Of a DNA stretch of 64,000 nt, positions 20,655-30,820 are shown piece by piece. Where the stretch lies: NCBI GenBank assembly GCA_022605425.2, contig JAKIMF020000001.1:2048501-2112500 (forward strand), in the 5' to 3' direction. Source of the DNA: Hamiltosporidium tvaerminnensis. Taxonomy: Eukaryota > Microsporidia > Dubosqiidae. Made by a program: the position numbers and the translations under genes. The notes under the pieces are model-generated. The model was not told the origin of the DNA and did not search any database. It saw only the letters and a list, made by a program, of their open reading frames with translations. Each line of letters opens with the position of its first letter. Within the stretch, counting starts at the first letter, position 1.

Positions 20655-21380
20655 TATATTTATTGATTTATCCTCGGCGCCACAGCCCTAAACGAGCCTT
20701 GACCCACCACAGTAATGTCGACAACCTGTCTCTTTCCAGCACAACATTCCACAAGTCTTCTAAACCCATAAGTCGAGCAGAAATTTCGATTTGATCAATC
20801 TAGCGAGTCTTGGGTTTTAGCACCTTCCTTTTTCCGACTGGTATATGGTTCAAAACTTTAGAAGGTATGTGATGTTTCCCCATTGTTAGCAGGTATCCTA
20901 TCCAGCGGTGTCTGTTCATGCAGACCAAGTCTACTGTTGACATATTCCTTAATTCGGTGCAGAATTCCCTGTTGTGTCGTTTCCTTGCCTTTTATTTGCT
21001 TCTTCAGGCCATAAATACGTCTCAGTACTTACTTTTCGAACACCGCTAGTTTTTGCTCATCAGTCTTCTTCAAAGCCATAGATTCTGATCTATATATGAG
21101 AACAGGTCTCAGCAGCGTTTTGTAGATCATGATTTTTGTCTTTCTAGTGGTGAGCTTAGACTTAAAGTGCTTGAAGAGACTATAATAGCACTGGTCGGTC
21201 GCCTGTATTCTTCTTTCAATTTAATTAAAAGCTGCTGTATTTTACATTTATTCTGGATCCTAAATAGACAAAATTTTCTACTGTTTCAAAGATTTAATTT
21301 TCGACTCGATATTGTGGGAGCCTTCGGGTATGGCTAAATGTCATATATTTGATCTTGCGGATGTTAATAAACAAGTTATA
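20655..21380 (-). mobile_element. LINE relic, C-terminal RT region and 3' end
   Basis: Second copy of the LINE at 1840-2425. The minus strand reads KYMTFS, VENFVYLGSRIN, then MIYKTLLRPVLIY, KTDEQKLAVFE and a VKARLGLW end, interrupted by stops and shifts. The 3' end (coding strand CAAGGCTCGTTTAGGGCTGT, then GGATAAAT) is nearly the same as the 3' tail of the SINE-like repeats. This copy is better preserved than the first. Confidence 0.8.
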
Positions 21381-21689
21381 TATATAGCGAATCGTTTTAA
21401 CAAATGATATAATATTAAAAACTTATACAATGCTCTAGATAATTAGAAACTCTAAGCCACAAATATTTGATTGTATTAAATTGTAAAATATAAATATTGG
21501 AAAAAAAATACAATGAATGAATTCTAATTTGTTTAAGCCTAGACTCAGACTTTAAGCTGTCATATTAAAAAACACAGAATGAAGTATTTGGATCTAGTAA
21601 AGCCCAAATTTCTTCTGGGCAAAAAGCATGCAATTTATGAAGAATATTCTTTAAGCTCTTAATTAAATTAATATTCCGAGAAACAGATC

Positions 21690-22135
21690 AAAAAATAGAG
21701 GTGTCATTTGGAGATGACTGAGTAGATTATTTGCTTACACTATCTAATACTATAAATATTTTCACAAATGCTTCGATCGAATATAAAAAATTTGTGGCGT
21801 ATAGGGAAAACGATGCAGACTTAGACAACTTTTGCCTTGATTTAATACTGAGGATGTAATACTATAGAAAGAGTGTTTGATAGCAATCAAAATACATAAA
21901 AACTAAAAAGGTTAAGTTTTATGAGGAAAAATTGAATGGATTTTCTACAAAAGGCAGGATATATATATTTACCAGAATGCAAATGAAAGCAGAAAATTGT
22001 TAAAAAATCGTATTAAGATGTATAAATATGATGGATTATCTCATCTAGAAAATATCATGAAGGATTTTAAGCTTTCATTTTGGAATAACCGCTTAGATTT
22101 TGTAGATAGTATTTTCCACGATATTTTTGTTTAAT
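21690..22135 (+). pseudogene. Decayed unidentified coding stretch, possibly transposon Gag
   Basis: Two long, nearly open runs of protein-like codons. The first (about 21693-21860) holds one TGA and reads ...DYLLTLSNTINIF...KKFVAYRENDADLDNF. The second (about 21917-22134) reads KVKFYEEKLNGFS...LENIMKDFKLSFWNNRLDFV. The YRENDADLDNF spacing resembles Gag proteins of Ty3-like elements, and an integrase relic lies 2 kb upstream, but the assignment is a guess. Confidence 0.3.
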
Positions 22136-22139
22136 TTCT

Positions 22140-23480
22140 CAATGATTGTTATCTTTCTTCTTTTTTAACTTTCTGTGTGTTCGATTCGGTAAATTAAAAA
22201 ACTCAAAAAAGAATAAAAAATGGCTTAAGAAAACAATTGAGGCAAGCATATAGATTTAGATATGTAAAATGGATTTAATGTATCTTTTTTAGGGTTCATA
22301 TGCAAATAATTTTTTGTGGTTATGAAATGGGTGAGACAATATATGAAATTTCATAAAATTATTACATCAAAGAACCAAGATTAGTTCTTCGGATTTTTTA
22401 ATTACCATAATTATACTCTAAATATTTTTCTATTCCCACACAAAATAAACATCTATTCGGCACATAAATCGATGACGATGTGAAATGACTATATTGAACC
22501 AGTTAATGTATAATTTTGATCAAAATATAGACTTAAGATGTTTAAAAGATTTATAGTTCAATAGAAACAATTAATAGAAAAATTTGCTGATGGATTTTTA
22601 TAAAACATTAATAAATTAAATTTTATAAATTGATACTGTTATATGTGTTTCAGATATGCAAAAAAAATTCTAGCGTTTCAGAATATTAGTTGAGATCTAT
22701 TTTAAGTAAATTATAAGGTTATATAAAGTAATGTTATTTCATACTTTTAGAAAAAAATCTTCTTTGTACATTTTTTTAACATTATTCAACAATATGTGAA
22801 CTGTATTTTAATTACCGTAACTTCCTGAATAAGTAATTATGAAATTAAGCATTCCATGTTTTAAAAAACACACAAATCCAATCTGTTAAAAAAAAGAGTC
22901 TTTTAAAAATACATTGTATTAAATGATAACATTTACGATTTTTTTGAGAATTTTTATCGATACTTATTGGCTTCTATAAAATTACAGTATTTGCTCGGAC
23001 TAAAAGCATATTTTTTTGAGAAGTAATATGTTGTTTATTTAAATTAAAAATCGAAATATGATGAATGAGTTATAAAAAAAAGCAAAGATTTTTTTAAGGA
23101 AACTATTAATCTGATAAAAATTATTTCGCATCCATGATATGAAGTTAAAAAGGGATAAAATTTTATTTTTGGTTCACCCGTGCTAACACCGAGCTAAAAT
23201 AAAGTAATAGTTAGGTGGTATAAGTTTTATGTAGAAAGAAACACAAATTTTAGAATCATTATATAAAAGCGCAAAAACATCTTATCTGTTTTACTTTTAA
23301 TACGTTTTCATCAAACATTTGAATTTGTAATTTCCCAAATAAATTAAAAAATTAATCAGATATTCTTAAAATGAAATATTCATTTAAGTGATGATTTACC
23401 GGACGTTATAACATGATATGTTACATAAATTTACAATTTTTTGCAGTTATATATCTAAAATATGATTTTAATATGTAAAA
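22140..23480. other. AT-rich intergenic stretch, nothing recognised
   Basis: No supported gene or repeat between the decayed coding stretch and SINE-like copy B. Confidence 0.5.
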
Positions 23481-23483
23481 TTT

Positions 23484-23719
23484 CCCCACCATGCCGGGAG
23501 CAGAATTGGCTTGGAGTATTCTCTACTTGTCTTAAGAGGTAACTAAAAGGGACTGGCTCTCCAAGTTTGGATTTAAGCGTAAGGCTAACAACCCACCCTT
23601 TAAAACCGCATGTTACGAACCCCGAAAAAATAAACAAACTCACTGTAAAAAGACAGAAGGGCGGTATTACAGAAAGAAACCAAGGCTTGTACAGCGCTTT
23701 AGTACCGATGATGATAATT
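23484..23719 (+). repeat. SINE-like / internally deleted LINE repeat, copy B
   Basis: Begins CCCCACCATGCCGGGAGCAG and ends in a tail CAAGGCTTGTACAGCGCT followed by a GATGATGATAAT run. It matches copy C (40053-40290) throughout, with scattered differences. The short open frame on its minus strand is not a gene. Confidence 0.85.
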
Positions 23720-23828
23720 AAATAAAATGATAAATTAAAAAAATATAAAATAACTTGATAAATTAAATAATTTTTATATTTACTAATTTGGAAATATATT
23801 GAATATTTATTGCAAAAACTGAAGGTAA

Positions 23829-23831
23829 CCC
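23829..23831 (+). promoter_or_regulatory. CCC start-proximal motif
   Basis: AACCCT directly precedes the ATG at 23833. It supports both the start and the reality of the hypothetical gene that follows. Confidence 0.5.
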
Positions 23832-23832
23832 T

Positions 23833-24573
23833 ATGAATAACTTATTGAATATTCTTATAACAGAAATAAAAGAATCACATGAAGTTCCCTTGGTGATAGA
23901 ATGGTGTGAAGAATTTATCAGAAATTATTATAAAAGTAACGAGTATTTCGAAAGCATGTTAGTGTTTTATAAGAAAAACCAGGTGAAATGTTCTGAAAAG
24001 CATGAAATATTAAATATATGTATTAATTTATTTTATTTCGGATATGATATAACAAACAACATTTGTTACAATAAATATACCGATTTAGATGAAAGATCAA
24101 TTCATGTTGTTGGTTCGATGGTATGTTGGGCTGCTATAGGAAATATTTTGAGAAAAAATTTTAATGATGTTTTATATTTGCAACTAACGGAGATTTTTGA
24201 TGATGCTGGATTATATCTTAATTTACCTAATAATAGGAATATTTGTTTGAATTTCCATATGTCTAAACTGCGATTAAATTTTTATACAAAAGTATATTTA
24301 CCTTTGAAAATCAAGGATGCTTTAAATTGTGAGAACAACGGAAATAACTATAACAAATATGAAAATATATTCTGTTTTTCTTATTTAAACAAAGAATTTC
24401 GACTCAAAAATCTTAAAAAGGAAGAGCTTTTTGACAATTTTTCAGAATATTTAAAATTTTTCTCTGAAGATATCGATTTGGGTATAATTATGGATAAAAT
24501 AATATCAGGATTGTGTTCTAACTATCAAGAAAATTCTTCGGATATTTTCAATCTAATGACTCAATTAAATTGA
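23833..24573 (+). CDS. Hypothetical protein, 246 residues
   Basis: A full open frame with mixed, protein-like codon use and a CCC motif one base before the ATG. The sequence is Asn/Lys/Leu-rich and probably all-alpha, with no signal peptide, membrane segment or known motif. Segments such as VVGSMVCWAAIGNILRKNF and LQLTEIFDDAGLYLNLPNN look like packed helices, as in repeat or adaptor proteins, but I recognise no family. It is flanked by SINE-like copy B and an R4/Dong-like relic. It may be a lineage-specific gene. Confidence 0.7.
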   Translation: MNNLLNILITEIKESHEVPLVIEWCEEFIRNYYKSNEYFESMLVFYKKNQVKCSEKHEILNICINLFYFGYDITNNICYNKYTDLDERSIHVVGSMVCWAAIGNILRKNFNDVLYLQLTEIFDDAGLYLNLPNNRNICLNFHMSKLRLNFYTKVYLPLKIKDALNCENNGNNYNKYENIFCFSYLNKEFRLKNLKKEELFDNFSEYLKFFSEDIDLGIIMDKIISGLCSNYQENSSDIFNLMTQLN

Positions 24574-25400
24574 TGTTTTAAATTTATTTTTCTATTTTGT
24601 TTTAAGTCTAAAATTTTATGTTATTGTGCTTTTCAATCATTAAAATTCAATTTTCCTAAATATTCTTTCTTTCGAAATAAAATAAATAAAAATGTTTTAA
24701 CTCGATATTTGCCATAAAATTATACAAATCTTTATATTATTTTTCTTCATATTTTCATTATTTTAGAATATAAAGTAAGCTTATGATAGATATAATGCTA
24801 AATTATAAGCTTAAAATAATATAAATAATGAAATTAAATGGAGTAATTCTTCATGAACTATAATTTTTCGCATTCTAAAATGCCTTATCTAGAATAATTT
24901 AAACATAATTAATGTTCAAACTGTTTTTAATCAGAACAAAAATTATTAAGATTGAATGGAAATCATAAAAAATACAGAGCTTGGGCAAATAAGAAATATG
25001 ATTTGAGGGAAACAATACAAATCTTGGAAGTATATATTCAAATAAAACTATTAAGTAAAATGAAAAATAAATCAAGGAATATGTTTGACTAATAATCGAG
25101 ACATGGATTTAATTATGCCATATAACTAACAATAGAAACCATGGTTGTATTTTATTAGCAATTAAATCAGTAAAAAATCATCTTTATGTTAAGAATTGTT
25201 TTGATACTATTTTTATTTTATTTTGGCGTAAAAAATCTGGTAAATTATAAGCATACGAAAATATAAAATCGTATAAAGCAATAAAAATAAAATTTCACAT
25301 CTAAAGTTATAATAATTATTTCTTTGGAATTCGACTGTATTTTAAATGTTAAGAATACTAAAACCATATTTTTTAATTTAATTTAAACTTACCCTGTAAT
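24574..25400. other. AT-rich intergenic stretch, nothing recognised
   Basis: No supported gene. A short perfect inverted repeat, AAGCTTAT / ATAAGCTT, lies near 24777-24812. Confidence 0.5.
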
Positions 25401-25404
25401 TTAC

Positions 25405-25785
25405 AAACAAGATATACGGGAATTAGAATTACCCGAAATCAAGATTCATTTAAAAACTTGGAAAAATAGACCCGATATATTTATTTTAGCTACAAAAACA
25501 CTCGTTGATGTAGGAATTACTTCCCAAGATTCACTTCAAATCATTAAAATTGAAATACCATGAAAGTAAGACTTTTTGGTCAAGTTTTGGTTTATATTTA
25601 AAAATTTATGGTGGAAACTATCTCTTAAGTTATAATCTAAGATATTAATTTACAAAATACCTTTAAACGTATCTTAAGAAGCTCTAAATACCAGTAAAGA
25701 CAGAGGCATATACCCAGTCGATAAAAAATAATGAACAAACTTTGTAATTTGCGACCTATGAAGAAAATTAGGTTTTAGGCCGAAT
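25405..25785 (+). mobile_element. R4/Dong-like retroelement, old degenerate copy
   Basis: Aligns to about 33970-34375 of the long copy, covering the endonuclease PD motif (TAGACCCGATATATTTATTTTAG) and the TTCCCAAGATTCACTTCAAAT block. There are many small deletions and no open frame. Confidence 0.8.
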
Positions 25786-26199
25786 GTCTAGACCTTTAAT
25801 TTAGATTCAAGGTCCGTTAAGATTAAGGGTGTGCGGATTTATTAGGTAGCACCAAATCCAAACATAAACGTATAAAAATATTTTCGGTAGCTGATAATCT
25901 AATAAAAAAAACTAGGTTATCCAGAAAAAAATATTCGGTTTGAACATGGAAAAAACTTGAATAAAAAATTAATTAAGATCATAAAAATAACATTTATATT
26001 CTAAATAAGTTTTTTTTATATTATGATTTTTAAGCTAAGAAATATAAAGATAGTTTGATTGAATTCAGTACATTTTATTTATTGTTTTTCTAATTAAAAT
26101 ATTTCAATGTCTTACCACAAAACCATTTATAATTTTATTATTATTTGCGTTTTTTTCCGTTAAATTTTTTTCTTTGTATTTTTACGTTAATTATAAATA

Positions 26200-26202
26200 C
26201 CC
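26200..26202 (+). promoter_or_regulatory. CCC start-proximal motif of NIP7
   Basis: ACCCAT ends 6 bases before the ATG at 26210. It helps to choose this start over the in-frame ATG at 26174, which would lie upstream of the motif. Confidence 0.6.
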
Positions 26203-26209
26203 ATTGGAG

Positions 26210-26740
26210 ATGAGAAATTTAAAATCAGAAGAACAAGAAAAAGTGTTTAAAAAATTAAAAAAATTTATTGGAGAAAACACAGAAAAACTATTAAAAGGCC
26301 ACAGACTTTTTCTACACAAACAGAAAGTTTTCCACGTCTCAGATGAATTAGAAAAGAATGCCTCTTCAATTCCCAAAGATGATTTGGTAAGTATAGGTTC
26401 GTGTCTTGGTAGATTCACCAAATCTATGCATTTTAAACTTACAATTACTTCTCTTCACGTTTTATCAAAATATGCGCTTCACAAAGTTTGGTTAAAAAAT
26501 TCTGCAGAAATGAATTTTTTATACGCCAATAATATTTTAAAATCACATATTTTAAAAATGTCTGAAGATGTACCAATAAATGCGAATGTATTTGTTTTTA
26601 ATCAAAATGATCTTCCACTTGGTTTTGGAGTGACAGCTAAAGGTTCTACACATTTATCTAATATAGAAGGAAATACACTCGTAGTTTTACATCAAGCAGA
26701 TACTGGGGAATATATAAGAGACGAGGAAAGAATTGTTTAA
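26210..26740 (+). CDS. NIP7: 60S ribosome biogenesis factor NIP7
   Basis: 176 residues from the chosen ATG (MRNLKSEE, equivalent to MRPLTEEE in animal and yeast NIP7). The match runs end to end: FIGENTEKLL, the DDLVSIGSCLGRFTKS block, YALHKVWLKNSAEMNFLYAN, and the C-terminal PUA domain with LPLGFGVTAKGS and VVLHQADTGEYIRDEE. NIP7 binds RNA through the PUA domain and works in pre-rRNA processing and 60S assembly. The length equals that of other NIP7 proteins (about 180). The in-frame ATG at 26174 would add 12 residues not found in homologues and would sit before the CCC motif. Confidence 0.95.
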   Translation: MRNLKSEEQEKVFKKLKKFIGENTEKLLKGHRLFLHKQKVFHVSDELEKNASSIPKDDLVSIGSCLGRFTKSMHFKLTITSLHVLSKYALHKVWLKNSAEMNFLYANNILKSHILKMSEDVPINANVFVFNQNDLPLGFGVTAKGSTHLSNIEGNTLVVLHQADTGEYIRDEERIV

Positions 26741-27250
26741 TCCAAATATTTTTATTAATTTAGATAAATTTCATCTTTTTTCATTTTATTATTTTTTAAA
26801 TTTTTTTGAAACTAAAAATTTAACAAATATTATTCCTTCAATAATAAAAAAAACCGTTAAAAAAAATATTTTCATTTTTATTAAAAATTATTTAAAATTT
26901 TTCCCCTCCATCTGCTATTCAATTGTCTTTTAATTGTTTGAGAACTCTTAGTCAGTTTGAAAAAAAATCGTTATAAAACCCCATTTACTTGTCTTTTTAT
27001 GTTTTAAAAAATTGTTGTCAATTTTATAAAAATAAAATAATTTTTAAAAAATGATTAAAAATTTTTCTATAAATGTACAACTTTAGACCAAAAGAAGAAA
27101 ATAAAATATTGCAATAAAAAAAAAACATTTAAAAAAAAATATAACTTGTAAATTTATAAAGCAATACAAATTTTTAAAAAAAATTGAAATATATTTTGTA
27201 AATTAAATAAATGAATTTAAATTTTATTTATTTAGTGCCGTTATATTAAT
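26741..27250. other. AT-rich spacer between NIP7 and the kinase-like gene
   Basis: Dominated by A and T runs. A short T-rich open frame (26733-26933) is compositional and not called as a gene. Confidence 0.5.
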
Positions 27251-28255
27251 ATGGGAACGTTTATATTGAAAAAAGATCTAACTGCCATAGAAAAATTGGG
27301 TATCGGTAGATTTTGGCAAAACTATCTTGTACATTTTTGTGGATTGAATGAAGATAAAAATATATTTTTTGAAATGAGAGTTATGAAAAAGAAAAAAATT
27401 ATTGAATTAAATGAAGAAGGCTGTATCAAAGAAGAATATAAAAAAAGATTTGCAATACGATGTATGTTTTTAATGAATGTAATTTCTACATTTCAAGATT
27501 ATGAATATCTTTATTACATTCAGGAACTTCCAAGAGGTGGATTTTTTTATTATTACTTGAGGTCAAGCAAAAAATTTACAAAGGAAGTTTCCAAATTCTA
27601 TTTTGGGGAAATGGTGTTGGGTATTCAATATTTACATAGTAAAGGAATGTTTTTTAGATTACTTTCACCAGATAATATTATGATAACACTGGATGGTCAT
27701 ATTAAGCTAAGATTTGATTTTTTAAATTCAATTGGAATGCCATTTTCAGAATATGAAAAAAATATTGAATATATTCCAATCGATTATGTACGGAACAAAG
27801 AATTTTCTATTGAATCTGATTATTGGTCTTTAGGGATTATATTATTCGAAATGATGGTTGGAAGCACACCATTTGCAGCAAAATCGTATGAAAAAGTAGT
27901 TTTCAAAATGCTCAACGATACAATAAATTACCCATCTTTTATCGATGAAGAAACTAAAGATCTTCTCATCAGATTACTTGATAAATATAAGTTTAGAAGA
28001 ATAGGTCATAATTATAACGATCGTTACTTGATCAGAACACATCAATTTTTCAACGGAATTAATTGGATATCTTTATCGCAAAAAAAGATACGACCACCAA
28101 TTACTATTAAAGTAGATCCACTTGCAGATAAAAAAAATGGTAAAAAAGTTTCTGAAATGTTTACAACTGACTTCAAAAAAGGACAAACGGATGGATACGG
28201 ACCAATGTTTAGATATTATGGCACTACAATCGATAAAAAGATTTATAAATGGTAA
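27251..28255 (+). CDS. AGC-family protein kinase homologue (PKA-like) that looks like a pseudokinase
   Basis: 334 residues, the length of a PKA catalytic subunit core plus C-tail. The fold is recognisable: LGIGRF (glycine loop, 16-21), YFGEMVLGIQYLHSKGMFFR, SPDN, GHIKL (149-153), SDYWSLGIILFEMMVGSTPF (189-208), and an AGC-type tail HQFFNGINWISLSQKKIRPPI. Catalytic residues are missing: the third loop Gly is Trp22, the VAIK Lys is Arg43, and the HRD Asp is Leu137 (FRLLSPDN for YRDLKPEN). The DFG region reads KLRFDFLNS. The APE Glu is Asp. Asn142 is kept. The frame is intact, so the protein is probably made and acts as a scaffold or regulator, or binds nucleotide differently. No CCC motif precedes the ATG. 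I cannot assign the partner. Confidence 0.85.
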   Translation: MGTFILKKDLTAIEKLGIGRFWQNYLVHFCGLNEDKNIFFEMRVMKKKKIIELNEEGCIKEEYKKRFAIRCMFLMNVISTFQDYEYLYYIQELPRGGFFYYYLRSSKKFTKEVSKFYFGEMVLGIQYLHSKGMFFRLLSPDNIMITLDGHIKLRFDFLNSIGMPFSEYEKNIEYIPIDYVRNKEFSIESDYWSLGIILFEMMVGSTPFAAKSYEKVVFKMLNDTINYPSFIDEETKDLLIRLLDKYKFRRIGHNYNDRYLIRTHQFFNGINWISLSQKKIRPPITIKVDPLADKKNGKKVSEMFTTDFKKGQTDGYGPMFRYYGTTIDKKIYKW

Positions 28256-30803
28256 TCACTCAAATAATTTTATTATATAAATGAAATTATAAAAAATTTA
28301 TAATTAAATTATTATCTACAAACTGTCTTTAATCTAAAATTTTTTATTTATCTTTCTTATCGCTCAGGATCTAAAATTTTATACTTTATTTTTCTTAAAA
28401 TATTCATTAACTGCTTTAAAAATATATATCTGTCATTTTTTATTGATCATTATATATTATACATACTAAAGTCACAGACAGGTTATAAAGAAGGCATTAC
28501 AAATATGTATCTATCATAATTGATTATCTTTCGATTTATTATGCATCTAATGAATATGTTTGGTATTGTAATAGCCAATTAATTAAACCATTTATTGTTA
28601 TGCCACAGTTAGTTTAGATTAAAGCTATTTCTTTAAATATTTCTTTCTGACACTTGGTTACCCTATTGCTTCAAATATAATTATTAACAGCTTTATTTTA
28701 TACTTAATTTACCTTAAAAGACGAAATATATATGAAGGTATGTTTCAAAAAAACCATTTTAATAATATATTAACAAAAAAACAAAGTCTTTCTCACAATT
28801 TTTATTAAATTCCTGTATTAAATCATAATATTTAAGCGAGCAGAATATATTCGATTTCAATTAAATATGGAGAGAAATATGGCTGTATATATATATTTGG
28901 GTTATCTTTGATATGTTTATAAGTGTTTTTATCTTCCCAAAACATAAATTTAAAGATATATACTACTGAATTGTAAAGTGAGGACATTCATTTTCAGCTT
29001 TTGACTTATTTGGATATAAATAAAGAAATCTAAACCAGAAGAGTGTCTATTTCAAATGTGTACTATTATAATAAACCCATCATGTACTGTTGTAAAACTT
29101 TATCAAGTAAATATTGGTCAGGAACAGATATCACAGAAAAAATATAGAGAAGTACTAATAGCATACATATAAAACAAAAAATTATTACAATCGATATTGT
29201 ATAAATCAAAAATAATTGGTTTTTAAATAACTAATCTAAATGACTTGATTACATTAGAAATAAAAAAATATTAAAATCGATATTTTATAAATCAAAAATA
29301 ATTGGTTTTTAAAGAACTAATCTAAATGATCTAAGAATGAATTTATCAAACTACCTCATGAATCTAATTTCTACCACATCAATGGCAGAAATTATTCCTT
29401 AAAAATATAAAACCGCCAAAATTGTAGAGATTTTGGAAATTCTGTATATAAATAGAGACTCGATGCGATTAAATACTTGGACATAACTACATTAGACAAA
29501 ATAATGAATTGCTTATTAGGATATCTATATTTCTTAAATAAATATAAATTTTGTATACTAAACAAATTATGTATTCCTACGATTTAAAAATTTTTTGGAA
29601 ATGAAGAATGTGAAATCTATGATTAGGTATTAGAATAAACATCAAGTCGGAATTTATAAAGAAAAGTGATATATTCATTTTAAATATCAAATTAATTTAA
29701 ATAAAGTTGTATGAAATTAATTTATAAACTTTTTGATATTTTTAAAGTGAATAATCCTAAAAAATACGATTTATACTTAAATATATAGTTTTGTGATTCC
29801 AGTCTGTGATAGAATATTACTTATGTAATGACAAGATATTAATTTTAACTAAGCGTTGCAATAACTATTTAAAAAAATTGAAATACCTGTGAATCTAAAG
29901 ACTAAATTTACTCATTTTTTTAAAAGCATAATCAAGCCATTGATTATAATTGCTCAGAATGATAACGATAAGATAAGATAAAATACGCAAAAAAATTCGG
30001 AACGAGTAAAATAATTTTATCGAACTGACTCGGTATTGATAGAATAACTTAGAAACATCACACAAGGGGATTTATAAGTGAGGAAATGTTGGTAAATCAA
30101 AATATCGAAGCATATTTTAAACTGAAAATGCACAAGAAAAACACCAATATAGAATCCAAAGCAAGTGGTTATATCTATTAACCATGTAAAAACTCATAAT
30201 AAACTATGAAAACAAAAATACTGCAAATCTAAACAGCTCTGCTTTGAATCAAACATTTACAAAATATCTGACATAATATAATAAACCACACAAATATTAG
30301 AATATAAATATATGCAATTCTATTTAGAGCCTGAATTTTTTCCGCCTATTATATTTAGGTTCCCAAAAGGTTTTTTTAGCTTTTTTTGTTTATTTCAGTA
30401 GTTCAATATTATTAAATTTACAGTAAATTCTTGTTTTTTTGAGGCGCTTTCTACAATTTATTCGGTCAATTTTCTTTTCAAGAGGAAGTAAGGTTGTTTC
30501 AAAACAGTAATTTATTAAAAAAGGTTTTAATCTCTACCGTTTTTGATCAAATAATGAACTAAAAAAAAATATTCACCTGCATACTAGCATTCATTGTCTA
30601 TACTAATAATTTAGATTTGAAAACACAAAGAAATTTTTTAACTTTCAAAATATTCTAAAAATTAATATTAAAATAGTAAATAATTTATCTTTATTATAAA
30701 AAAAATTAGATTCTCAATGTACAAATTAATTTTTTATTTATAAATAATTTACTTCATACATATCTTAAAATTATGAGTTTGCTTATATTCTTAGTTATTT
30801 TTT
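28256..30803. other. About 2.5 kb AT-rich intergenic stretch without a gene
   Basis: No supported open frame on either strand. The only structure seen is a 53-bp direct repeat (29191-29243 and 29277-29329). Confidence 0.6.
29191..29329. repeat. Direct repeat of 53 bp, 86 bp apart
   Basis: The segment starting TCGATATTGTATAAATCAAA at 29191 recurs at 29277 with two mismatches over 53 bases. It is non-coding and recent enough to be almost identical, perhaps a local slippage duplication. Confidence 0.85.
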
Positions 30804-30820
30804 ATTTTATATTTAAATTG
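30804..30820 (+). repeat. Target-site duplication, 5' side of the R4/Dong-like element
   Basis: The 17 bases ATTTTATATTTAAATTG are repeated exactly at 34680-34696, on the other side of the element. Confidence 0.7.

Noticed and set aside
24777-24812. AAGCTTAT / ATAAGCTT inverted repeat as a terminator or hairpin RNA.
   Set aside because: The arms are only eight bases and AT-rich; this is expected by chance in such DNA.
26733-26933. 66-codon frame overlapping the end of NIP7.
   Set aside because: Phe/Ile/Lys/Asn-only composition, as expected from AT-rich DNA; it overlaps a solid gene.
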